A DNA stretch of 64,000 bases from Actinosynnema sp042752395 (GTDB lineage: Bacteria > Actinomycetota > Actinomycetes > Mycobacteriales > Pseudonocardiaceae): contig NZ_JBHYXZ010000014.1 in the NCBI RefSeq assembly GCF_042752395.1, positions 1 to 64,000 of the forward strand, read 5' to 3'. The position numbers and the translations under genes were made by a program. Numbering within the stretch: the stretch's first letter is position 1; each line of letters opens with the position of its first letter. Below are positions 18,105-25,424 of the stretch, piece after piece. The notes below the pieces were generated by a model, which was not told the DNA's origin, did no database searches, and was given only the letters and a program-made list of their open reading frames with translations.

Positions 18105-18884
18105 TCAGCCCGACGTCGGCCGCCACGGGCTCCTGCCCGTCGTCGGCCGCGTGGGGTCGTGGAACTTCGGCAGGTCCGGCTCGTCGCGCCGCAGCGGCAC
18201 CAGGCCCTCGGTGATCGCGCGCATGATCCGCTCGTGCGCCCGCCGCGCGTCGCCGGGCCTGCCGTCCGCCAGCCCGGACAGGTCGACCGGCTTGCCGAAG
18301 TGCACCTTGAACGTCGGCCGCCGCCGCAGCCCGCGCACGTAGGACGTGAGGTAGGGCTTGAAGTCCTGCCACCCGCTCACCCGCGTGTTGCCCCAGTAGA
18401 CGGCTTCGTGCGCGCCCCACTGGCTCACCGGCACCACCGGGATGTCGCCGCTGAGCGCGAGCCTGGCCGCGCCGGTCTTGCCCCGTTCCGGCCACAGCCC
18501 GGGGTCCAGGCTGATCCGGCCCTCCGGGTACATGGCGATGGGGTCGCCGCCGCGTTTGAGGGCTTCGACGGTGCGGTGGTAGGCGTCGCCGACGTCCGCC
18601 GCCGCGCGGTCCACCCGCAGGTGGCCGGACGCCCGCAGCGCGGGACCCATGATCGGCGCGTCGAGCAGCCCTCCCGCGAGCAGGAAGCGCGGCGCGACAC
18701 CGATCCTGCGGCACGCCGCGATCAGCACGAACGGGTCGAGGTTGCCGATGTGGTTGGACGCGAGCAGCAGTGGACGTCCCCGGAGGTCCGCCGGGATGTC
18801 GCCGGTGACTTCGAGTCGTCCGCTGAGACCGACGAACCCTCGGTCGACGGTGGTCAGCACGCGCCACAGCAGTGGTGTGGGCAC
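18105..18884 (-). CDS. lysophospholipid acyltransferase (PlsC-like)
   Basis: Predicted 1-acyl-glycerol-3-phosphate O-acyltransferase or related phospholipid acyltransferase; 259 residues, membrane associated. The catalytic block I motif NHIGNLD (H followed four residues later by D) is at about residues 44-50, and block III is YPEGRISLDPG. The C-terminus is complete and ends about 25 bases from the gap. Start is ATG 18884. It is divergent from ftsK. Confidence 0.88.
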   Translation of the reverse strand: MPTPLLWRVLTTVDRGFVGLSGRLEVTGDIPADLRGRPLLLASNHIGNLDPFVLIAACRRIGVAPRFLLAGGLLDAPIMGPALRASGHLRVDRAAADVGDAYHRTVEALKRGGDPIAMYPEGRISLDPGLWPERGKTGAARLALSGDIPVVPVSQWGAHEAVYWGNTRVSGWQDFKPYLTSYVRGLRRRPTFKVHFGKPVDLSGLADGRPGDARRAHERIMRAITEGLVPLRRDEPDLPKFHDPTRPTTGRSPWRPTSG

Positions 18885-19001
18885 GCGCGCAGGCTACGGC
18901 GTGTCGAGGTGTCGGCGCACCGGGTTCGGGGCAACCATGGGCGTCGGGCCGCGCACGTCACGTCCCGCCGTGAGCGTTGGGGCTGCTGGGGCGGGAGGGA
19001 C

Positions 19002-19007
19002 TACCGT
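19002..19007 (+). promoter_or_regulatory. -10 element, leaderless ftsK
   Basis: TACCGT ends 7 bases before ATG 19015. The nearest purine run (GGGAGGGA) is 14 bases from the ATG, too far for a good ribosome binding site. Confidence 0.45.
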
Positions 19008-19014
19008 ATACACC

Positions 19015-21477
19015 ATGGCCGGCCGAACTGGGACCTCGCGCAAGGGCACGACCCGCCGCTCCGGATCCGGGTCGAAGCCGCGGTCCGGCGGGTCCCGCGC
19101 CGGGGCGGCGCGACCGGCGGCCAAGCGGTCGCCCGCCAGACGCGCGCCCGCGAAGCGGTCCTCCGGTTCCGTCGGCCGGGTCTGGGGCGTGCTCGGCCGC
19201 GGCGTCGGCTCGGTCGTCCGGGCGGTCGGCCGCGGCAAGGAGCTGGACCCCGCGCACCGCCGCGACGGCCTGGCGCTGCTGCTCATCTCGGTCGCCGTGA
19301 TCACCGCCGCGGGCGTGTGGTGGCAGGCCGGCGGACCGGTCGGCCAGTGGGTCGACGTCGCCGTCCGCAGCTCCGTCGGCGGCCCCGCGGTGATCGTGCC
19401 CGTGGTGCTGCTGGCGATCGGCGTGACGCTGATGCGCACCGACCCCAACCCGGAGGCGCGGCCACGCCTGGTGATCGGCGCGATCCTGGTGGCCGTCGGC
19501 TTCCTCGGCGTGTTCCACCTCGCGGGCGGCCTGCCGATGGACCCGGTCGCCCGCCGCGACGCGGGCGGCGCGCTCGGCTACCTCTCCGGCGGGTTCCTCG
19601 CCCAGGGCCTCACGCCGTGGGTCGCCGGCCCGCTGCTGGTGCTGATCTTCGGGTACGGCGTGCTGCTGCTGGTGCACGTGCCGGTCCGCGAGGTGCCCGC
19701 GCGGCTCGGCGGTCTGCTGCACCGCAGGTCCGACCGGGTCGAGGGGTTCGGCGTCGAGGAGGACGGCGAGCCGGTGGCCGAGGTCGAGGAGAAGCCGGTC
19801 AAGCTGCGCCGCCCGTCCCGCAGCCGCCGCCAGGCCGCGACCGCGCCCGACGCCGACGAGCAGCCCGAGCTGCCGCTGGACGAGGAGCCGCCGCCCCCGC
19901 CGCCCCCGGTCAGGCCGACGCCCAAGCCGAAGGCGACCCCGGAGACCCCGAAGACGGCCGCGATCGCCGTGCGCGCGGTCGAGGGCGACTACCGCCTGCC
20001 GCCGCCGACCATCCTCAAGGACGGCGACGCGCCGAAGGCCCGCAGCAAGGCCAACGACCTCATGATCGAGGCCATCTCCGGCGTGCTCGACCAGTTCTCC
20101 ATCGACGCGCAGGTCACCGGCTTCACCCGCGGCCCGACGGTCACCCGGTACGAGGTCGAGCTGGGACCCGGCGTGAAGGTCGAGAAGATCACCGCGCTGA
20201 CCAAGAACATCGCCTACGCGGTGGCCACGGACAACGTGCGGCTGCTCGCGCCCATCCCCGGCAAGTCCGCGGTCGGCATCGAGGTGCCCAACAGCGACCG
20301 CGAGATGGTGCGGCTGGGCGACGTGCTCCGCTCGCCGTCCACGGTCAAGGACAACCACCCGATGGTCATCGGGCTGGGCAAGGACATCGAGGGCCACTTC
20401 GTCACCGCGAACCTGACCAAGATGCCGCACCTGCTGGTCGCGGGCTCCACGGGTTCCGGCAAGTCGAGCTTCGTCAACTCGATGCTCGTCTCGCTGCTGG
20501 CCAGGGCGACGCCGGACGAGGTGCGGATGATCCTGATCGACCCGAAGATGGTCGAGCTGACGCCGTACGAGGGCATCCCGCACCTGATCACGCCCATCAT
20601 CACCCAGCCGAAGAAGGCCGCCGCCGCGCTGGCCTGGCTGGTCGAGGAGATGGAGCAGCGGTACCAGGACATGCAGGTCAACCGGGTGCGGCACATCGAC
20701 GACTTCAACCGGAAGGTGCGGTCGGGCGAGATCACCGCGCCGCCCGGCAGCGAACGCGAGTACCGGCCGTACCCCTACATCATGGCGATCGTGGACGAGC
20801 TGGCCGACCTGATGATGACCGCGCCGCGCGACGTCGAGGACGCCATCGTCCGGATCACGCAGAAGGCGCGTGCGGCGGGCATCCACCTGGTGCTGGCGAC
20901 GCAGCGGCCCTCGGTGGACGTGGTGACGGGCCTGATCAAGACGAACGTGCCGTCGCGGCTGGCGTTCGCCACGTCGTCGCTCACCGACTCCCGCGTCATC
21001 CTGGACCAGCCGGGCGCGGAGAAGCTGATCGGCATGGGCGACGGCCTGTACCTGCCGATGGGCGCGTCGAAGCCGGTGCGCATCCAGGGCGCGTACGTCG
21101 GGGACGACGAGATCGCCGAGATCGTCAACTACACCAAGGACCAGGCGCAGCCCGAGTACACCGACGGCGTGACGGCGGCGAAGGCGGGCGAGAAGAAGGA
21201 GATCGACGCCGACATCGGCGACGACCTGGAGCTGCTGATCCAGGCGGCCGAGCTGATCGTCACCTCCCAGTTCGGCTCGACGTCCATGCTCCAGCGCAAG
21301 CTGCGGGTCGGGTTCGCCAAGGCGGGCCGGCTCATGGACCTGCTGGAGACGCGTGGCGTGGTGGGGCCGTCGGAGGGCTCGAAGGCCCGCGAGGTGCTGA
21401 TCAAACCGGACGAGCTGGATTCCGTGGTCTACCTCATCCGCGGCGGCTCCGGGCCGGACGACGAGCCGGAGGACTGA
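19015..21477 (+). CDS. ftsK: DNA translocase FtsK/SpoIIIE
   Basis: Pumps chromosomal DNA through the closing septum. 820 residues. A basic Ser/Arg-rich tail (1-70) is followed by about four membrane segments (80-230), a Pro/Glu-rich linker (250-330) and the RecA-like motor. Walker A is GSTGSGKSSF (about 475-484) and IVDELADLMM is Walker B. The C-terminal gamma winged helix (about 745-805) contains QFGSTSMLQRKLRVGFAKAG. ATG 19015 is preferred to the longer open frame. Mycobacterial ftsK likewise lies between rnj and argA. Confidence 0.95.
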   Translation: MAGRTGTSRKGTTRRSGSGSKPRSGGSRAGAARPAAKRSPARRAPAKRSSGSVGRVWGVLGRGVGSVVRAVGRGKELDPAHRRDGLALLLISVAVITAAGVWWQAGGPVGQWVDVAVRSSVGGPAVIVPVVLLAIGVTLMRTDPNPEARPRLVIGAILVAVGFLGVFHLAGGLPMDPVARRDAGGALGYLSGGFLAQGLTPWVAGPLLVLIFGYGVLLLVHVPVREVPARLGGLLHRRSDRVEGFGVEEDGEPVAEVEEKPVKLRRPSRSRRQAATAPDADEQPELPLDEEPPPPPPPVRPTPKPKATPETPKTAAIAVRAVEGDYRLPPPTILKDGDAPKARSKANDLMIEAISGVLDQFSIDAQVTGFTRGPTVTRYEVELGPGVKVEKITALTKNIAYAVATDNVRLLAPIPGKSAVGIEVPNSDREMVRLGDVLRSPSTVKDNHPMVIGLGKDIEGHFVTANLTKMPHLLVAGSTGSGKSSFVNSMLVSLLARATPDEVRMILIDPKMVELTPYEGIPHLITPIITQPKKAAAALAWLVEEMEQRYQDMQVNRVRHIDDFNRKVRSGEITAPPGSEREYRPYPYIMAIVDELADLMMTAPRDVEDAIVRITQKARAAGIHLVLATQRPSVDVVTGLIKTNVPSRLAFATSSLTDSRVILDQPGAEKLIGMGDGLYLPMGASKPVRIQGAYVGDDEIAEIVNYTKDQAQPEYTDGVTAAKAGEKKEIDADIGDDLELLIQAAELIVTSQFGSTSMLQRKLRVGFAKAGRLMDLLETRGVVGPSEGSKAREVLIKPDELDSVVYLIRGGSGPDDEPED

Positions 21478-21511
21478 GCCCGCCTCGGTTCCCGGGCGGG
21501 TTCGACGTCGA

Positions 21512-21537
21512 ATTCCGGTCGAACATTCCGGTCGAAC
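21512..21537. repeat. perfect 13-bp tandem repeat upstream of GH12
   Basis: ATTCCGGTCGAAC occurs twice back to back (21512-21524, 21525-21537) in the 231-base region between ftsK and the secreted glycanase. It could be a regulator site; half-helical phasing is not ideal. Confidence 0.6.
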
Positions 21538-21648
21538 GGATCGAATTGTCGTATTCACGCCACGCGTTTGACCGGACGTGAAGCGAGCTGCGATAGTTTT
21601 TCTTCTCCGCCGCTCCCGACAGATCATCCGGACGCCTTCCGCCGAAGC

Positions 21649-21664
21649 GTCGAAGCGCTTCGAC
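21649..21664. promoter_or_regulatory. 16-bp perfect palindrome, LacI/CebR-like operator
   Basis: GTCGAAGCGCTTCGAC is a perfect palindrome 44 bases before the GH12 start. Its AGCGCT centre is the same as in the CebR site TGGGAGCGCTCCCA that represses streptomycete cellulases in response to cello-oligosaccharides. A LacI-family regulator is therefore likely. Confidence 0.55.
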
Positions 21665-21708
21665 AGAGGGCGCGACGACGTGGGCAACGATGCCCGGGAA
21701 GAAGCGCC

Positions 21709-22395
21709 ATGAAGAGGATGCGTTCAGCCGCTCTCGCGATCGCCCTGGTGGGGTCCCTGCTCGGTGCCACCGGGGTGGCTCAGGCCGCCACCTGGTCGTC
21801 CAGCGACCAGTGGGCGACCTGGTCGAACGGCGGGTACACGGTCCGCAACAACATCTGGGGCTCCGGAGCCGGGTTCCAGTCGATCTGGGCGAACTCCTAC
21901 AGCAACTGGGGCGTGTGGGCGAACCACCCGAACACCGGCGGCGTGAAGTCGTACCCGCACTCGGCGAAGATGGTCAACCGCAAGCTCAGTTCGCTGAGCC
22001 GGCTTTCCAGTTCGTTCAACGTGACGCGGCCGGGGGCGGGCGCGTATGCGACGACATATGACATCTGGGCCGACAACCACGCGTACGAGATCATGATCTG
22101 GATGAACAAGCAGGGCGCGGTCGGCCCGATCGGGTCGAGGCAGACGACGGTGTCCGTCGGCGGCCACACCTGGGACGTGTACCGCGGTTCGAACGGCTCC
22201 AACGCCGTGTTCTCGTTCGTGCGGACGAGCAACACCGACGCCGGCACGGTCGACGTGCTCGCGGTGCTGAAGTGGATCGGGTCGCGCGGCTGGTACGGCG
22301 ACGTGACCGTCGGCGACGTGCAGTTCGGGTTCGAGATCACGTCGTCGTCGGGCGGCATGGACTTCCGGTCGAACAGCTTCTCGATCACGACCTGA
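21709..22395 (+). CDS. secreted glycoside hydrolase family 12 (endoglucanase/xyloglucanase)
   Basis: Exported beta-1,4-glucan hydrolase, 228 residues. A signal peptide (MKRMRSAALAIALVGSLLGA, ending AQA) is probably cut near residue 26-27. The GH12 nucleophile is Glu127 in YEIMIWMNKQG and the acid/base is Glu209 in FGFEITSSSGG. Aromatic residues lining the cleft are plentiful (WSSSDQWATWSN). It has no cellulose-binding module. ATG 21709 is preceded by GGGAAGAAG. The gene is an insertion relative to the conserved ftsK-argA order. Cellulase or xyloglucanase activity cannot be separated by eye. Confidence 0.9.
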   Translation: MKRMRSAALAIALVGSLLGATGVAQAATWSSSDQWATWSNGGYTVRNNIWGSGAGFQSIWANSYSNWGVWANHPNTGGVKSYPHSAKMVNRKLSSLSRLSSSFNVTRPGAGAYATTYDIWADNHAYEIMIWMNKQGAVGPIGSRQTTVSVGGHTWDVYRGSNGSNAVFSFVRTSNTDAGTVDVLAVLKWIGSRGWYGDVTVGDVQFGFEITSSSGGMDFRSNSFSITT

Positions 22396-22403
22396 CCGCG
22401 CCG

Positions 22404-22444
22404 CCCGTCCCGCCGACCCGGCCGCACCGGGCCGGCGGGACGGG
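22404..22444. terminator. bidirectional terminator hairpin
   Basis: CCCGTCCCGCCG (22404-22415) pairs perfectly with CGGCGGGACGGG (22433-22444), with further pairing in the loop. It lies between the converging GH12 and phospholipase genes. Confidence 0.65.
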
Positions 22445-22452
22445 CCGGGGCG

Positions 22453-23061
22453 TCAGCTCGCGCCGAACTCGCGCACCGCCTGGTAGTACAGGTCGGCCGT
22501 GCGGTTGCAGGTCCAGTTGCCCGCGCACTGGTTGTAGAGGTCCGACTTGAACTTGTTGTCGATCGTCAGCCGGGTGGACTCGGTGAACCGGCCCTGCCGC
22601 TTGTAGTTGCGGTAGCCGAAGTCGTGCCGGTGGCACGCCGGCAGGAACTTGAACCCGAACGGGTTGTCCGGCGACCACGAGCAGCCGTCCGACGACCAGT
22701 CGAGCTGGTCGCTGTACGGCCGCTGCGCGCGCAGCGAGCTGAACTGCGACAGGGTCTTGCTGAAGAGGTAGTCGTCGGTCACGGCGGGCGCGTTGATGGC
22801 CGCCTGGGCGACGCCGGCGCCGGCCCGCCGGGCGGGGGCGGCGAGCACCACGGCGATCCCCTTGCGCAGCGAGCTGTGTCTTATAAACATNNNNNNNNNN
22901 AACTCACACCCCCCCCCCACAGCCAGCGGCGAGAGCGCGCGGCGGGCGGCCGGCCCCGGGGGGCCCCCGCCGCCCCCCCCCGCCCCCCCCCCGGCGCCGG
23001 CCAGCAGGGCGAGCGAGGCGACCACGACGGCGAACGCGTTGCGCAGGGATTTCGCGAGCAC
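22453..23061 (-). CDS. secreted phospholipase A2, signal peptide split by a gap
   Basis: Exported prokaryotic phospholipase A2 of the Streptomyces type. The mature part has the catalytic His-Asp pair in ACHRHDFGYRNY with calcium-loop residues upstream (DGCSWSPDNPFGF), and cysteines for two disulfides. The likely start is GTG 23061, after GAGGGGAAG, giving the signal peptide MLAKSLRNAFAVVVASLALL. Ten Ns at 22891-22900 interrupt it. The two flanks both encode a version of this signal sequence (SLRNAFAVVV and SLRKGIAVVL) and align without indels, so they are the same stretch read twice. The real gene is probably intact. Confidence 0.85.
   Translation of the reverse strand: MLAKSLRNAFAVVVASLALLAGAGGGAGGGGGGPPGPAARRALSPLAVGGGCEXXXXMFIRHSSLRKGIAVVLAAPARRAGAGVAQAAINAPAVTDDYLFSKTLSQFSSLRAQRPYSDQLDWSSDGCSWSPDNPFGFKFLPACHRHDFGYRNYKRQGRFTESTRLTIDNKFKSDLYNQCAGNWTCNRTADLYYQAVREFGAS
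22874..22900. other. adapter-like contig end and assembly gap
   Basis: CTGTGTCTTATAAACAT at 22874-22890 matches 15 of 17 bases of the Nextera transposon end CTGTCTCTTATACACAT, directly before ten Ns (22891-22900). The following 80 bases are C-rich low-quality sequence. This is sequencing-adapter residue, not a biological element. Confidence 0.85.
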
Positions 23062-23416
23062 TGTTCTTCCCCTCGGTATTCGGGTTTGAGGGGTTCTTAC
23101 CGGCGGGGGATCGACGCCCGACAGCCCCGATCGGCTCATACCGCGGCAACGACGGGTGAACGTGGAGCGGACCGCGACCGACCGCACGGGCCGGCGTCGG
23201 GGTTCCCGCAGCGCCAAGGGGTGCGCCGACGGCCGCGCGCCCCCCGAGCCGCCGCTGCGCCACCCGGGGGCAGACCGGCTGCGCCACCCCGCCCACCGCG
23301 ACCGGGCCCGATCGCCCACCGCGTTGCCCGATCCCGGGCAACGCCGGCTCGTCCGCCGAGGCGATCCCGTGCGCCACCCGCCACTTCGCGCAGCCGCACC
23401 CCGGTCCACATCGGAC
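23062..23416. other. intergenic region upstream of phospholipase
   Basis: Should carry the leftward phospholipase promoter. Proline/arginine-rich open frames cross it on both strands but none has protein-like composition or a convincing start. No structured element was found. Confidence 0.4.
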
Positions 23417-23686
23417 CTACGCGCCCGGGGCGCACCCCCGTCGGCGGTAGTACTCCGACACCCACGGCCCGACCAGGCCGACCGCCATCAGGTACCCGAA
23501 CGCCACCAGGGCCACCACCGGGCCGACCGCCGCGGCCACCGGCGGCACCACCAGCGATTCCACGACGAACACCAGCACCCAGAACAGCAGCCGCTTCACG
23601 CCGGACCGCAGCGGGTGCCTGCCGATCGAGCGGTCGTACCGGTATCCGGCGCGCAGGGTCGCCAGCGCGCCCACGAGTGCGATCAC
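23417..23686 (-). CDS. small hypothetical membrane protein
   Basis: An 89-residue protein with two strong hydrophobic segments (about 34-52 and 54-74), a basic N-terminal part and the end WVSEYYRRRGCAPGA. GTG 23686 is used. It follows the MerR gene on the same strand after 139 bases of featureless DNA. Not recognised. Confidence 0.5.
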   Translation of the reverse strand: MIALVGALATLRAGYRYDRSIGRHPLRSGVKRLLFWVLVFVVESLVVPPVAAAVGPVVALVAFGYLMAVGLVGPWVSEYYRRRGCAPGA

Positions 23687-23825
23687 GGCGTCCCCCTCCG
23701 CCCGCCGCGGGCGACCGGACGCCTCCGCGCGCCGCCGGGGTGGTCGAGCGGGCGAGCCGAACCCCTCAGCACCGGCTCGGACCGCTCGACCGACACCCCC
23801 GCCCCGACGCCGGGCACGAGCGCGT

Positions 23826-24689
23826 TCACCGGACCGGCTCGTCGTGGTCGTCGCCCCGGTCGAGGAACCGCCGGATCGCCGGCTCGTCGGGGAACTCGTC
23901 CTCGTCGGTCTCGATGAGACGTTCCGCGATGGGCACCGGTTCCTCCACCCAGGCGGGCCGGAAGTCGTCGCCGGGCAGCAGTTGGTGGCGGCGGGCGAAC
24001 TCCTCGGCGGCGTCGCGGATCGACTCGCGCAGCGTGCCGATGACCACCGTCTCGGCCGTGTAGGTCAGCTCCACGAGCAGCGCGCGCATCCGGTCGAGCT
24101 GGTCCTCCTGGTCGGCGTTGTCCGCCAACTGCGGCCACAGCCTGCGCTCGAACACCTCCACGAAGTCCGCCGCGATGCCGTCGGTGGCCTGGCGGAGGTT
24201 CGCGAACTTGTCGAGCACGTCGTCGCTGGGCACGCTCAGCGCGGCGAGGCGGTTGCCCGCCTCCAGTGCCCACCGGCGCACGTGCGGCCAGCCGCGCCGC
24301 CAGCGGACCAGGCCGAGCTGCACGGCGCGGCGCAGCACGCGCGGGCGCACGTCGCCCAGCGGCACCAGGCGGCTGATGTCGCGGACCTTGATCCGGACCC
24401 AGTCGTCAGGCCCTTCCTCGTCGCCGACCCCGAGCACCGCCGCGACGCTCGCGCCCTTCTCCCGCGCCCGGACCAGCTCGGCGATGGCGGGCAGCGAGAA
24501 GCCGCGGGCCTGGAGGCGTTGGACCAGGGCGAGGCGCTCCACGTGGGAGGCGTCGTAGTAGGCGACGCGGCCCTGCCTGCGGGGCGCGTGCAGCACGCCC
24601 TTGGTCTGGTACATGCGGATCGTGCTGCCGGGCAGGCCCACCCGGACCGCCAGCTCGTCGACCGTCAACTGCTCCTGCGCCTGCTCCAC
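23826..24689 (-). CDS. MerR family transcriptional regulator
   Basis: A 287-residue one-component regulator. The N-terminal winged helix has LTVDELAVRVGLPGSTIRMY, then GVLHAPRRQGRVAYYDASHV, and the dimer helix RLALVQRLQARGFSLPAIAEL. The long C-terminal part (about 90-287) is not a classic metal-binding tail: no conserved cysteines are present, so an organic ligand or protein partner is more likely. GTG 24689 is preceded by a -35-like TTGACT (24726-24721). An inverted repeat lies just upstream at 24728-24753. Confidence 0.88.
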   Translation of the reverse strand: MEQAQEQLTVDELAVRVGLPGSTIRMYQTKGVLHAPRRQGRVAYYDASHVERLALVQRLQARGFSLPAIAELVRAREKGASVAAVLGVGDEEGPDDWVRIKVRDISRLVPLGDVRPRVLRRAVQLGLVRWRRGWPHVRRWALEAGNRLAALSVPSDDVLDKFANLRQATDGIAADFVEVFERRLWPQLADNADQEDQLDRMRALLVELTYTAETVVIGTLRESIRDAAEEFARRHQLLPGDDFRPAWVEEPVPIAERLIETDEDEFPDEPAIRRFLDRGDDHDEPVR

Positions 24690-24727
24690 GCCACCGATCG
24701 TGACGGGTCGGTGTTCGTTGAGTCAAG

Positions 24728-24753
24728 ACTCTTCGAGTTTTTACTCGAAGAGT
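24728..24753. promoter_or_regulatory. inverted repeat between argA and MerR gene
   Basis: ACTCTTCGAGT (24728-24738) and ACTCGAAGAGT (24743-24753) are perfect complements with a TTTT spacer. The repeat touches the argA stop codon and ends 2 bases before the TTGACT of the MerR promoter. It may be the MerR operator, or a hairpin ending argA mRNA, although no U-tract follows in that direction. Confidence 0.55.
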
Positions 24754-25253
24754 TACAGGTGGAGCAGCATGCGCGAGTTGCCCAGGGTGTTCGGCTTGAC
24801 GTACGAGAGGTCGAGGAACTCCGCCACGCCCTCGTCGGCCGACCGCATGATCTCCTCGTACACCTCGGGGGACACCGGCGTGCCGTCGATCTCCACGAAG
24901 CCGTGCCGACCGAAGAACTCGGTCTCGAAGGTCAACACGAACAACCGCTCCAGTTGCAGCTCGCGGGCCGTCTCGATCAACCGGCTGACGATGCGGTGCC
25001 CGATGCCCCGCCCCAACGCCGAGGGCGTCACCGCGACCGTGCGGATCTCGGCCAGGTCCTCCCACAGCACGTGCAGCGCGCCGCAGCCGAGCACCACGCC
25101 GTCCTCCTCGGCGACCCAGAACTCCTGGATGTCCTCGAAGAGCGTGACGAGCGGCTTGGCCAGCAGCACCTTGCCGGCGTAGGCGTCGATGAGCGCCTTC
25201 ATGGCTCTCACGTCACCGGTGCGGGCGCGCCGCACGTTGATCGGGTCGTTCAC
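24753..25253 (-). CDS. argA: amino-acid N-acetyltransferase
   Basis: First step of arginine synthesis, glutamate to N-acetylglutamate, by the short single-domain GNAT enzyme of actinobacteria (mycobacterial Rv2747 type). 166 residues. Acetyl-CoA binding is at VAVTPSALGRGIGHRIVSRL; FETEFFGRHGFVEIDGTPV follows. It lacks the kinase-like regulatory domain of E. coli ArgA. Start GTG 25253, with TACGTT ending 6 bases upstream. Its place between ftsK and pgsA is conserved in mycobacteria. Confidence 0.9.
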   Translation of the reverse strand: MNDPINVRRARTGDVRAMKALIDAYAGKVLLAKPLVTLFEDIQEFWVAEEDGVVLGCGALHVLWEDLAEIRTVAVTPSALGRGIGHRIVSRLIETARELQLERLFVLTFETEFFGRHGFVEIDGTPVSPEVYEEIMRSADEGVAEFLDLSYVKPNTLGNSRMLLHL

Positions 25254-25424
25254 GGTGCAAACGTATGCCCAGCCTCCCCGCGCCGAGCACTCAGGTGAGC
25301 CGCGTCATGCGGGCCCGTACCCGGCGGTCGACAGAGGGTGACTTCCTCCTGGAGGCCGCCAGGGTGGCTCTCGTGCGGTTTACTTGCACCAAACCCGCCG
25401 AGAACTCTCTGTCGGAGGTGTCAG

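Noticed and set aside
18958..21687. 909-codon open frame on the minus strand
   Set aside because: Antisense of ftsK; composition is typical of a complementary frame in high-GC DNA.
22874..22890. AT-rich CTGTGTCTTATAAACAT as a transposon end or promoter
   Set aside because: It matches the sequencing-library transposon end at 15/17 bases and abuts Ns, so it is adapter carry-over.
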